NCBI RefSeq assembly: GCF_963678635.1
Contig: NC_087065.1
Location: 14,452,019 to 14,516,018 of the forward strand
DNA: 64,000 bases
Reading direction: 5' to 3'
Source: Symsagittifera roscoffensis
Lineage: Eukaryota; Xenacoelomorpha; Acoela; Convolutidae
The notes under the pieces are model-generated. The model saw only the letters and a program-made list of their open reading frames with translations, ran no database searches and had not been told where the DNA came from. Shown one piece after another: positions 21,485 to 32,300 of this stretch. Numbering within the stretch: position 1 is the first letter of the stretch; every line of letters begins with the position of its first letter. Made by a program: the position numbers and the translations under genes.

Positions 21485-21630
21485 AAAGTTCCTAAAGTCG
21501 TTAGCTGCGGTTTGAGGCTCTAGTTCGCTCGTTTCTTCTAGCACGGCTTGCATCTTCTTTGTAGCCAACTCTTGTGGTTTTTCTTTCCTCCGTGCTTCCG
21601 CCTCGCTCATCAGGCGTGCCTCGCGCCTTA
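21485..21630 (-). pseudogene. Copy B, detached gag fragment
   Basis: On the - strand it aligns with copy A at about 5215-5320 (AAGAAGATGCA, AAACCACAAG, GGAGGCACG). It lies beyond the Penelope insertions and marks the farthest recognisable part of copy B. Confidence 0.6.
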
Positions 21631-21649
21631 TAATCTATATTGAGAATGC

Positions 21650-21715
21650 GTTAAAATTGTAAATTCAAACAAACGTTTTCGCACATTTTGTGCATCTTCA
21701 GGATCACTCTTGTAC
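21650..21715 (-). ncRNA. Hammerhead-like Penelope terminus with paired stem
   Basis: On the - strand CTGAAGA is followed by TGCAC-AAAAT-GTGC and then GAAAACG (21673-21701). This fits the hammerhead layout CUGANGA, stem II, GAAA better than the other copies in the window, because GCAC and GTGC can pair. The flanking sequence matches the Penelope 3' end. I could not confirm stems I and III, so activity is unproven. Confidence 0.45.
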
Positions 21716-21732
21716 AAAATGATCAAAGATTG

Positions 21733-22636
21733 TGCCAGTCGGTCATATTTGGAAGTTTTACCTTGAGAAAAGCAAGAGCACTTAATTTTGGGGTGAAATT
21801 TAATTTTTCAAAAATTCGAATGGAGCCTGTCATGCACGATTCTCTCGCGATAACTGAAAACCGAAAAAGAGAAATCAGAACGATCGAGTAACAATCGCGG
21901 GAAAGTTGCCAGATAAAACAATGGGAAATTGCTATTCGCAATTTCCGTCACAATAAAACTATAGTAGAGCTGTCCCATCTGAAACAGAGACAAGCGTATT
22001 CCCGAGAACTGGACTATCATTACTCGATTGGATTGTTATTCGAACTGGACTAGAGTGAACCTTCGGTGGAAAGGTGGACTGCTTGAGTGTCCCAATTGTT
22101 CACGAGAAGCTATATTCTAGAGTTAAAACTTGTCCTTGTTATTGAAACTGATAAACATTAAACTCATTTAGTTACATTATTTAATTCTCGAGTTGCTGAC
22201 CGACTTAATTACTCCCAGTTCTTGAGCGTGCTACGATGTGAGTACTTAATTTAAATTTCTAGAGTGTGTTTTATGATTGTTATGTTGAGGTAAGGCGAGT
22301 TTTAGGTTGATCCATCTGAAATGGATCAAAGTTCCTCTGTCTAATAAAAAATAACTTAACGGATTGTTCCGACCCGGTTTTTAACGGCGTTCATGTATTT
22401 TGGGTATCTAGAGACCTAAGTATGGGGACGTTCTTATTTCTAGAGTGGGGGGGATATTTTGGTAGTAGCCTTTAAGCTGTAACGGGTCGTAGTCTCATGT
22501 CACAAGCGAACCGAATTGGCTCCGACTGATTTGAGGTAGAAAAACACAAGAGATAGTGTCGTTGACTCTTGAGCCAATGGTTATAGGGCCTATTTTTCTT
22601 AAGCCTCATGTGTGACTACAGTAGACGAATGTTACT
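21733..22636 (+). repeat. Solo LTR, second copy
   Basis: It begins TGCCAGTC and ends TGTTACT, and aligns along its length with 17572-18486. Shared landmarks include TTTAACGGCGTTC, TTCTAGAGTGGG and CGAACCGAATTGGCTCCGACT. The TATA box of the first copy is altered here to GAGGTAGAAAAAC. No internal retroelement sequence adjoins it, so it is a solo LTR. Its target duplication is not clear. Confidence 0.65.
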
Positions 22637-23388
22637 GATCATAAAAAGTGTCACACACATCATTACTTTAAAATTTTAAAAATTCAACCAATCAAAACTT
22701 TACAAATATCACTGAAATTATGTAACAACTATTATGTAACATTTTAAAACATTTTGCCACAAATTTCTGAGAGTTTTCTCAATTTTTATTTTCACATTTT
22801 CGTTTTGTGGCAAATTTTTATGCTAACATGTATAGCTAACAAAATATCAATATGTATCTTTGCGGTATACTATACCTCGGGATGTCATAATATTATATGC
22901 ACTAAAATTGGCTGTTATAAACGCGAAATACATGATATTGTACAGGAAAAAGGGTTTACAGCGTATATGGACTGTGTCTGCCGACTTTGTAGGCTCCAGA
23001 TCGTTGATGAGGATCACATACGACACTGCATCTCCTTTCCAGAAAGCCAGGATCTTCCTGGAAGACTCATCAATATCAGGTTGCCGCCCAAGCAACTGTG
23101 ACATCGCGCTTCTACGTGCCAAGACTCTTGACTTGACTGACTCTTAACACATTCCATGAGCACTTTAATTATACTTTTCATATTTGTCTTTGTAAGACGT
23201 ACAATTTACCAATTTACAATTACAATTACAAAATATCAATAGCTAATAAAATATCAAAAATTGCATGACTTATAATGAATGGGCTGAATGAAACGAAATT
23301 TTGAAGGGCCTGCCAAGTCAGATCCACGTGCAGGTGGATGACGAGTTTAGATTGCAGTTTAGTTTTAGAATGACAAGGATATCAGCAG
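22637..23388. other. AT-rich sequence with a Cys/His-rich fragment
   Basis: Mostly unassigned. Around 22971-23100 (+) a frame carries C-x2-C...H-x4-C (CRLCRL then HIRHC), which resembles the C-terminal zinc-binding segment of some non-LTR retrotransposon proteins. Another frame just upstream has a hydrophobic stretch. The fragment is short and I cannot assign it. Confidence 0.3.
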
Positions 23389-23402
23389 TTTACAGATACA
23401 CT
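23389..23402 (+). repeat. Left target-site duplication of Penelope element
   Basis: The 14-bp TTTACAGATACACT occurs here and again at 26208-26221, exactly bounding the Penelope sequence. Confidence 0.9.
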
Positions 23403-23404
23403 GT

Positions 23405-25885
23405 CTGAAAAACGATCTAATACCGGACTTTTTGAAGTTTAGGGTCCCCGAGAACGGGGTTTTTTCGGACCAAGCTGTGCATAATTTTCAATTGAAACTA
23501 CTAAGGACTGAAACTTCTAGGGCAAATGAGGATAGGAAAAGGTACGAGGAGATGCTAAGGAAAGCGAGATCACTGGTGCAAAAAGAAATTGACAAACAGT
23601 GGTGGGCATCCATTTTCCGATTCGTGAGGCGGCAAGTTGAGGCAAGCTTAAAGACAACATCAGAAAACCATAGAAAAAAGTTAGAAAAACTGTCCGAGAG
23701 ACAAGATAAACCTCTTGGGGGGAGAAATGAGCGATCAGTTAGGGTACTTGATAATATTGAACTGCCTGAATGGGTATATGAAGTGCTATCAATGGGCCCC
23801 AAGCATCCAATTAGAGACAAATTTAACGAAACACATTTTTTGGCGGATATCGACATTTTCCTCTCACAATTGAAAAATCAAAAAACATCTGGTGAAACGT
23901 TATGTGAAATAGAAGCCGCGGCAAAGGCATATGCAAAAAACGTACGGCAAACCCCAAGAGACAAAGCCGTTGAAAAAACGAGGAAATATCTCAAAGATAA
24001 TGGGTTGCTGGCTGTGCCTTTTGATAAGGGGGTTGGTTTTTGCATAATGAGGAAACAAACATATGAATCAAAGCTGGAATCCTTGTTGCAATCTGCTCAG
24101 TTTGTGAAAAAAGATGCAACCACTGATGAGGTGATACTGAAAATTGAGAAAGAACTTAACAAAGAGTTACTAGCCATGAACAAAAGAGACGAGATAAGTG
24201 ATCAGTTATATTCTAAGATACGATCAACAGGGGGGCAACCCGCCCGTTTGTACGGTTTAGCTAAGGTACACAAGGATGAGACACCCCTACGACCTGTACT
24301 ATCACTTCCCGGCAGCTCGTATGAGAATCTTAACAAAATGCTTGCGAAGTTTTTTGACAACATCGATGGAGCAAATATAGAAACCAATACTAAAGAGGCT
24401 AGAGAAAAAATAGAAAACATTGCTCTAGATCCGGATGAAACCATAATATCTCTTGATGTGAAAAAATTGTACACCAACGTTCCCCTGAAGGAGGCAATTG
24501 AAATTGCTTTACAGAAGCTGTACAGCCAGGAGTCTCCTCCTGAAATTCAAAGAGCAACCATGAAAAGGCTTTTGAATATGGCGGTCAGCAAAGTATATTT
24601 CAAGTGTAATGATTCATGGTATGTACAAGTTGATGGTTTAGCAATGGGAGCGTCCCTCGCTGTAATTCTGGCAAACTTATGGCTGAAAGAATACGAATTT
24701 GCTCTACGACAACAAATACCGGTGGGAACGGGGGTACAGCAAATTAATGACAAAAACGGCTTGTGCCCATGTTGCAGCAGGAAAGTCACATATAGATCAA
24801 AGGGGGTTGAATGCGAGAGTTGCCGAAACTGGTATCATCTAAAATGCGGAAAAATATCCGATGACGTATACGCATCAATAACCGAGATAGTCTGGTACTG
24901 TGAAAGCTGCTGCCGAGCTAAGAACAAGGAGAAGGATACTCCCCAGGTGAAATTGTTCCTCAGGTATGTGGATGACATTGTTAGAACAGTCAGAGGGGAG
25001 CCGAGTTGTCTTCTCGATGCCGCCAATTCTCTTCATCCAAATTTGCAGTTCACTCTAGAGAAAACTAATTCGGAGGGGAATTTGCCGTTCCTGGATTTGA
25101 ACATAAATATATCGCAGGATAGGCGTGTAACTTGCAGTTGGTATCAAAAACCAACAGATACAGGGACTATACTGAACTATAGAAGCTGCGCCCCAACTCA
25201 GTATAAGCGTAGTGTTATCCAAGGCACTGTACACAGGGTTTTTAGGTGTACATCTAGCTGGGAGCAATTTGATAAGGCTATGGAAACTAATAGGGCGCAA
25301 TGGCTGACAAATCAGTACCCTGAAAATTGGTCCGCAAAGGTGGCTTCAGACGCCTTGTGCAAGATCATCGAGGGTAAAGGCAAGCCCCTGGATAGTGACA
25401 GGGGTTTGTCAGTTCAATCACCAAAGGATGAAAAGCCCCCAATGCTGATGGTGCAATATAGAGGTAACCAGAGCCAATATTTTGCTAACAGGTTACGAAA
25501 ATTAACGAACGTTCAAGTGGTTTTCACCACAAGAAAACTACAATCATGTTTACCATCACTGAAGTCAGCATTTTCTAATGACCTCAAGTCAAGAGTGGTT
25601 TATAAACTGTCATGTAGTGGATGCACTTCCACCTATGTCGGACAAACTGTTCGACATTTGACCACTAGAATTGAGGAACATAGGAAAGCAGACTCACCGG
25701 TAGGCCTCCACCTTCAGCAATGCCAACTTGAGGGAAATAGCGCAGATCTTAGTTGGGAAATTATAGATAGGTCAAACAACCAAACAAAATTGCTAACACT
25801 AGAGGCAATACATATCAGGAAAGAGAAACCGGGCTTGAACACGCGCGATGAGTTTAGGAGCAGGGAGTTAACACTGAAAATTTAG
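23405..25885 (+). CDS. Penelope RT and GIY-YIG endonuclease with internal PHD finger
   Basis: An uninterrupted frame to the stop at 25885, opening at the truncation point without an ATG. The N-terminal block (FLKFRVPENG, then FQLKLLRTE) and the VPFDKGVGF motif are Penelope-like. RT motif A Asp is at 24455 (DVKKLYTNVP), the motif B-like GLAMGASLAVILAN at about 24638-24675, and YVDD at 24965-24976. Between motif B and YVDD lies a C4HC3 PHD finger (24764-24913: CPCC, CESC, WYHLKC, WYCESC). The C-terminal GIY-YIG region is at about 25590-25830 (VYKLSC, YVGQT, RIEEH). Catalytic residues look intact. The protein copies RNA at nicked target sites. Confidence 0.9.
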   Translation: MKNDLIPDFLKFRVPENGVFSDQAVHNFQLKLLRTETSRANEDRKRYEEMLRKARSLVQKEIDKQWWASIFRFVRRQVEASLKTTSENHRKKLEKLSERQDKPLGGRNERSVRVLDNIELPEWVYEVLSMGPKHPIRDKFNETHFLADIDIFLSQLKNQKTSGETLCEIEAAAKAYAKNVRQTPRDKAVEKTRKYLKDNGLLAVPFDKGVGFCIMRKQTYESKLESLLQSAQFVKKDATTDEVILKIEKELNKELLAMNKRDEISDQLYSKIRSTGGQPARLYGLAKVHKDETPLRPVLSLPGSSYENLNKMLAKFFDNIDGANIETNTKEAREKIENIALDPDETIISLDVKKLYTNVPLKEAIEIALQKLYSQESPPEIQRATMKRLLNMAVSKVYFKCNDSWYVQVDGLAMGASLAVILANLWLKEYEFALRQQIPVGTGVQQINDKNGLCPCCSRKVTYRSKGVECESCRNWYHLKCGKISDDVYASITEIVWYCESCCRAKNKEKDTPQVKLFLRYVDDIVRTVRGEPSCLLDAANSLHPNLQFTLEKTNSEGNLPFLDLNINISQDRRVTCSWYQKPTDTGTILNYRSCAPTQYKRSVIQGTVHRVFRCTSSWEQFDKAMETNRAQWLTNQYPENWSAKVASDALCKIIEGKGKPLDSDRGLSVQSPKDEKPPMLMVQYRGNQSQYFANRLRKLTNVQVVFTTRKLQSCLPSLKSAFSNDLKSRVVYKLSCSGCTSTYVGQTVRHLTTRIEEHRKADSPVGLHLQQCQLEGNSADLSWEIIDRSNNQTKLLTLEAIHIRKEKPGLNTRDEFRSRELTLKI

Positions 25886-26151
25886 TCCCAAAATATTTTT
25901 GGTTTTTTATTCAAAACGTACATGTCTAAATCGAAATTATGACTCAGAAACTTCCAGACAAATTAATTTTAAAATGTTTAATTAATTTTAGAGGTTAAAA
26001 GTATTTTAATCTTAATAGTAATTTAGAGGTCAACTGTGATTGGCTAATTTTTTATCATGATGGTTTAGAACCAAATTGTATGTGATTTATTGTAAATAAC
26101 ATTTGTAAATTGATGTTTTATCGTCATTTAGAGTAGTTTATTGTAAAAATC

Positions 26152-26180
26152 CTGACGATGCACATAGTTGCGAAAACGTT
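26152..26180 (+). ncRNA. Hammerhead-like core in Penelope 3' end (copy 2)
   Basis: Same arrangement as at 20863: CTGACGA, a 13-base interval, GAAAACG. An upstream CGTCA (26122-26126) could pair with the TGACG of the core. Stem II is weak, so this is probably a degenerate ribozyme. Confidence 0.35.
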
Positions 26181-26207
26181 TGAAATTTACTTTTTAGCAA
26201 AAATTTC

Positions 26208-26221
26208 TTTACAGATACACT
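26208..26221 (+). repeat. Right target-site duplication of Penelope element
   Basis: TTTACAGATACACT, identical to 23389-23402. Joining the flanks at one copy gives the pre-insertion site upstream of the GCNA-type gene. Confidence 0.9.
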
Positions 26222-26345
26222 ATTTAAAGCAAATAAAGTGTTCTTTCGTCCTTTTCTTTGGCATTTTGACGTTTTCTCAGGGGTATATCGATAGTTTCGT
26301 AGGTTTACTGAAAGTAATAAATGTTTTGTTTTCCAGGATTAAGGT
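26222..26345 (+). promoter_or_regulatory. 5' region of the GCNA-type gene
   Basis: A short AT-rich stretch between the Penelope insertion and the start codon. A strong 3' splice site (TTGTTTTCCAG, AG at 26335-26336) lies 9 bases before the ATG. Either a 5' untranslated exon lies upstream, possibly beyond the Penelope insertion, or a spliced leader is added here. I see no clear TATA box. Confidence 0.5.
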
Positions 26346-29300
26346 ATGTCTGACCTTGAATATTCAAGTAGTGGCAATGAGCAGTTGGGCGAGTTGACCT
26401 TTTATACCTGTTATGATGATAATAGCTGCTTTCCCGATAAGAGGCATACAAAAGAGCCAATTTGGAGCTCAAGTTTGTCAGAGAGAGAAAGGACATGGAA
26501 AAGCATGCAATCGGATAAATCCAGTTACCAGAAAATCATTTGCCTTGAATCTGACAATGACCAAGATACTGTAAGCATTGAAAGCAGTGACTTAGATGAC
26601 GAAATAGATGTAAATTTGAGTCCACTGCCATTACGAGAGAGATTGCTTAACCCTAACAACTGTTGCAAAGAAAATAATACTTCCAACACGACAGGTAATC
26701 AGAAAAATTATGAGGAAGAAAACGTCGCGGAAAAGAAAAAGAAGTTAGACAAGGAGAATGTTGACGATGTTTTCAACTGTTCGGCAAAACCGTTACTGAG
26801 CTCAACTCGTCTTGATAACGAACATGTCAAAGGTTCTAAGTTAAGAACTGGTAATTTGTCATTAAGCACATTTGAACGCACCGTTCAGCGGCATTCAATT
26901 TCGACGACTGATGAAAGTGACGCTGATGCTGCGCTCGAAGATTGTAAGTATAAAAAAAAAATTTTTTCAGACTGCAAAGTTTACTAAAAACAAAGTTGAA
27001 GTCTGTCCCATGTCCGTGTGCCTTACATTATTTCAATATGTGCACTACCAATAGTGTGCTCGAATTATTTTTCGAATGGTTTGTACAGGAACTGAAAAAT
27101 TAAACAAATCTGAAACACAACCATTTTTCAGTATTCATCAGAGTGAAAACTCCGAAAGGGAAGTCAATTTCTGTAACTTCAACGAGCAAGTTAGTAACTA
27201 TTGATTTAGAATAAACACTACAAATTGGATGGAAAAGCTTATATTGCTTTGCTTAGAACGAAAAAGGATACCGTCAAGAAACATACCGATAAACTTCCGC
27301 GACGCTGTCAATCAAGTAGCAACCCGATTATGAAAACCGTTGAAGACGATTTAGCAGACCAACTTCAGAATGTAAATATTCAAGAGAAACCTGATTTGAA
27401 AACGCCCAAGGCGTCACGCTCGAAATCAACGAACACGCCTGGGCTATTGCAATCAAGTTCTAAGAATAAATGCTGGTTTTTGACCCAGGATAAAATTGAC
27501 CCGAGTCGCTATGCGGAGTATATTGGAGATTTCCACTTCATGAGCAACAGACAGCTGCAGCTGAACAGAGACAAGCAAACCAGAATGTTGTTCACAGTTT
27601 TCAACGAAACTGTTTTTGAAAATATGGTTTGTTCTTAAATTTCATGTTGGTTTAAATGGCATGTGTTTCGTCATCGAGTTGATGAATGAAGTTTTACTTT
27701 TATTCGTTTAGGTCGCGTGATATCTATTCGTTCGTTAAATGAAGTGAATTTATCCACGCTTACAGTTATCTGGATTTGTCCATGCTAACAGCTTTGTTTT
27801 TGTGGTTTGATTTAATTTCTTTTGTTCCATGCAAACTTATTACGCTTGCGTTAAGCAAGTGTGTTGCAACCGGTTACTAGACTTTTTTCCCGTAAAAAAA
27901 TTTTGGTCACAGAATGGTAAATGTTTAGAAAGAAGTTTGAAATGTTAAATTTACAAATATGCAGCGTATTTGTTTTTGCCTGTATAGGGCTACCATTGTA
28001 GCAGGTAGATGCAAATCTTTTTATGATTAATTTACTGAACATATATACATATATACATTTTTTGGCTGTATATAACGTGGCGAGTTGAAAGTGGTGTCGT
28101 TTGATAGGACATTAAGGCAATCAATAACGTTTTGTGACTGTGTTGAGACTTCGGATCCGTTGAGACGAATACTGTAAACCCGTTAGATAAATTCAAGTCC
28201 TCGTGGAAGTTTTGAAGGTGAATACCAAATTGAATCGTGTGAGGATCCTTTTTTGAGCAAAGCTTTTACCATCGTTTTTAACAGCTGATCTTCTTCTGAC
28301 CCTTGAGCTAGGATTTCTGTGTTTAATAAAGAGTTGACATCCACATGTTGATTAAACGACAATACCGAAGTATTAGGTCAATTTCACTTTAACTATTCAT
28401 ATTCACAAAATTTAAAATAGTTGGAACAAATGGGTTTTTTTGTTCCGATTTTCGAAGAAAGTAAGGAATATATACGCTTGGGGTGGTTTTTTTATTCAGA
28501 CCAATTCTCATAAATATTTCCATGGATCGATCCATAGATCTTTGTGGTCCTAGAAGCGGCTTGCTCACCACTAGACTGAAAGGTTGCTGTGAAACGTTTG
28601 CTAATAGACTAACGTGACAAAAAGCGCGTTAATGCTTTGATGCTGATGTGGCGACTTATCCGGCACCACAAAATTGTTCCAGATTCAATTGAGGCAGGCT
28701 AATCGGTCTTTCAAGTCAATAAACAATTCTTAATATGCAGCTTAAAAATCATAGTTTTTCATCAATATTGTACCAACGAAAAACTATTCGAGATTAGTTT
28801 ATGGACATTCGGAATATTCAGGGCTTTACCCTGACACGAGCAGTCTTGTGTTATTTCAACTCAAAAAGGATTTGAGTTGAAATCGGGAAAACAAGTTTTA
28901 AAGTTAATCTAGGGGAATACCTAAATTCGGAACGAAAATGTTACCGTTGCCAATTTAGAGAGCTCAACTGAATACTTTGAAGGGAGCTAAAAAAACGTTT
29001 TGAAAGTTTTCAATTGAATCAATCATACTGCAGCTATTAATTTAATTCAAGTCAAAATATATTTAGGAAAAATCTTTCAGGCAAATCAGTTTGGTAATGA
29101 GTTTTTCTCGAGGTCTTTTTGATCGCTATCAAAATTTCCTTGACGCTTACGATAAAGTAATCATCCGCATTACTTACCCAGAAATAATTGTGGTGACTAA
29201 GTTATCAATTTTGGTCTTTCCTTTCGTTTCATTTATTAAGAGTAACGAACGTAGTGAAAACTCGTTTATAGGTCTTGCTGATTTTTTTTTGTTCAGGAAA

Positions 29301-32300
29301 AAGTCTTAGAACATCCGTTGAAAGTGACCTAAATAGCACTTTACAAATACGAACGTGGAAATGGCGCAAAAAGAACGAACAATTCTTGTTTCGAAAGTGG
29401 AATTTAATTTTTAGATTTTCAGCAGAATAAACTTTACCTGTTGATCCATTTTTCTCAAGATGGATTAATGTTATCAAAAAAGCGCCAGTCGTAAAACGTT
29501 CTGGAAATTCAAAGAGCTTAAAGGGCATCTATTTTTTGTTGAAATTCGAAAGTTGAGATTTTTTTAAAACAAAGTCAGCGTCTTTTTTGTTTACTTGCGT
29601 TCATGTCTTTCATTTCTTGGTTAATTGCCTTCTTTAAATAGCGAATTGCATTTGGTAGACCCTCCGTCACATTTCGTGTAGTTTTTTTTTTGATCTTTCA
29701 TTGGCGTTTAAATTATCCGTTTGCGGAAGATTTTCTCTTGAAGAGTTTTCTTGAATAGTAAGTTTTTGGTCAATTATCCGCTTGCCCCCATTTCCTAGGT
29801 CGCTTAGTAGATCATCGAGAGCAGTTTGTTAGAATTTTTGAAATGCATTCCTTTTCGTGTTTGTTTCATAAGCCAGTTTTCTGCGTCAGACTGGCTAATC
29901 TGGCAGTCTCGAATTTGATTTCTGTTGCTTGTTTTCAATCATTAAAATAATTTAGCAAGTTTATTTTATATAATATAAGTAACATGGAACAATTTTTCCT
30001 TGTGTGTTTTTTTTTCATGTAATATCCACGAGAATGTAATGCATTTGTTATCTCAGTGAATCGAAGCTGATATTCGCCAGAAAACTGCTGCAATTACCAG
30101 AGAAAATATAATGCTCAAAAGCTTGATTTCGTGAAGTAATCTTTCGTTTTTGAAACCGGAAATCTTGAGTTCCTAAGATTTTTTTTAGCAAACAAGTATA
30201 ATTGTTTTTCTTATGTTCCAGTTCTCTAATAACACCTTCAAAATTGAATGGAATAAAAATTTGACATCCACTGCTGGGCGAACTAACTGTGTATCGAAGA
30301 AGGAGGTCTACAGAAATGTAGATGGATCAAAAGGAAGTAAAGTTGTCGAGAGATTCGCCACTATTGAACTGGCAACAAAAATTCTTGACAGTGCTGGTGA
30401 GTTAACAAAATTGGATGACAGAAAAAATCCTGAGTCACTTTTTGGCTAAACTAAAGATTTTTTTATTGCTTGATCAATTTATTAAGTTCACTTATTTACA
30501 ATCGGATATGTTTTTGTGCTAGTTCGGAAGTTCTGTAATATGTAATTTGACTCTTGTTATCTAATATAATACTTGGCGATTAAGTCGCGCAATTAAGTCA
30601 CTTGTTTAAGCTGTGTAGTTTTTGTTGTTCTTTTTTCAGGGATAATTTTTTCACGCTCATTAGTTTGGTTTGACTTCCTTGTTAAGGTCTTTTGTCAAAA
30701 CGAATGCAAATAGCGCTCTCCAATTACGGAAGGACAGATAACGTGAATTAATTGAGGGTTTCGAAAGCAGATTTTGTTTTTCAGATTTGCCAGCGAAATA
30801 TAAAAAGTACATAGTGATCCAGTTTTCCCCAAATGGGGCAGTTTTTTGAAAAAAAAGTATCAATTTCGAAATATGTCATTGTTGGAACATTTGAGTTCAT
30901 TGACATCTTTCCAGCTTGTCTGTTGGCTATGTTTTTTTCATCCGTTAGGAGCACTGCGAGAACTTAAATGGAAACATTTTCAAAGCGTACGAAATCCAAT
31001 TAACCTGATCCAAAACTTGGAATAATTTTTTGGCGACGATGAGAAGTTTCACTGATTATAAAAGCAACGCTTGTTAAGATTCGTTTAAGGCAGTGAAGTC
31101 TCTTATATAGGTCGTTATGATTTTTTTTTCATAGAATTCATTGAAATCATAGAATTGACCAGGCTTAATTTTGATTTCTCGCTGTTTGATTTTGATTTTT
31201 TTTCTAGTTTCAAGTTCAGTTCCTTTCCTTTGTTTAAAGGAACACTAACTCCGCTATCGAAAAACAAGTGGAAAGGTCACGGAAAATGTGATCAACTTTT
31301 AGTTTCGAAAATGGATTTTAATGTTCAGATTTTCCAGCGGAATAAAAGTTTGCCGATTGATCCAGTTTTCCCACATTGGGTTCGTTTTATTGAAAAAAGT
31401 TTCAATCATAAATTGATCTAGAAATTCAAACAGTTTTAAGTCCATCTGTGTTTTTTTTTCTGAAATTCGAAAATTTAGATATTCAGTGTTTTCTGTTTAC
31501 TTGGGTTCATTGACTTTTATGTTGTTATAAAAGCCTTCATTGACTCCATTGATGTTGTTAAAAAAGCAGTCAATTTTTTCAACGTAACTCACATAGAAAT
31601 TCTAGAAGCAAGCAAAGCCATGAAAGCTAGCGATTTTTATAAGACCAGCTTTTGTCGAACCTGAGACATTTTTTTTGGAATCGGAATCTCGGCTGAAAGG
31701 GCGGTAATATAAAATATGAACTGGTTTCACACGGGCTTACTTTGAGGCATCAAAATAAGAAATTATAAAACAAACTTTGCGATAGTTTCTTCGCTTCTTC
31801 GTGAAGTGGTCCAAAAAACTGAATGAACGATTATGATTCGTTAACAGTAATGCTGCCGAGTCGTCTTTCAAGCTAGTTTTGTTTGGTTCTTCTGTTTTTT
31901 TTTTTTGGATAGTTGCTGGCTTAATGAACGGTTTTTATAACAAATCTATTATAAGCAAGATGTTAGTGTGAAAGCAGTGTTTGGGGGTAATTTATGAAAT
32001 GCAATACGTGTTTAGACAGACTGCGAGACACTCTGATCCACGAGATGTGTCACGCGGCCGTGTGGGTGCAGACGGGAGATAGGAGTGCAGGTCATGGCCC
32101 ACTGTGGAAAAAGTGGGCCAACTGGGCCACTCTGTTGTTCCCCTCTCTGCCTAATATCACCCGCTGCCACAACTATGCCATTAATTACAAGTTCTACTAC
32201 ATCTGCACCCAGTGCCACTCACAGTTAGTTGTTCTCATATTCTGTCAACCTACTCTTTTTAAACACAAGGGATGATCCCACCGTCTTTGATGAGTCCCAT

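Larger units (their letters stand above)
12670..21630 (-). mobile_element. Ty3/gypsy-type element, copy B, inverted and fragmented
   Basis: Read on the - strand, fragments collinear with copy A run from about 12670 (3' end) to about 21630 (gag). They are the accessory ORF, the 3' ORF end (13542-13936), the linker (14741-15100), RNase H (15186-15461), RT (15635-16230), the protease-RT linker (16798-17004), protease (about 17100-17560 and 18490-18720) and gag (18709-19080 and 21490-21630). The integrase region is missing. Later insertions sit at 13990-14740, 17572-18486 and 19085-21480. Confidence 0.8.
23403..26207 (+). mobile_element. Penelope-like retroelement with intact RT/endonuclease ORF
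   Basis: A 2.8-kb insertion bounded by a perfect 14-bp target duplication. It starts inside the N-terminal coding region (no ATG before the conserved block), so it is 5'-truncated. It contains a long ORF with RT and GIY-YIG domains, a 320-bp 3' tail and a hammerhead-like core, and ends GCAAAAATTTCTT. High identity to the fold-back copy at 19774 points to recent activity. It lies 139 bp upstream of the start codon of the GCNA-type gene. Confidence 0.9.
30397..32015 (+). other. GCNA intron 4, 1.6 kb
   Basis: GTGAGT to TGTTTAG. AT-rich, with two further copies of the intronic repeat and no recognised gene. Confidence 0.8.

Noticed and set aside
31994-32015. ATG-like start just before the SprT exon of GCNA
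   Set aside because: The TTTAG acceptor at 32011-32015 and splice phase show that this is intron sequence; the exon begins at 32016.
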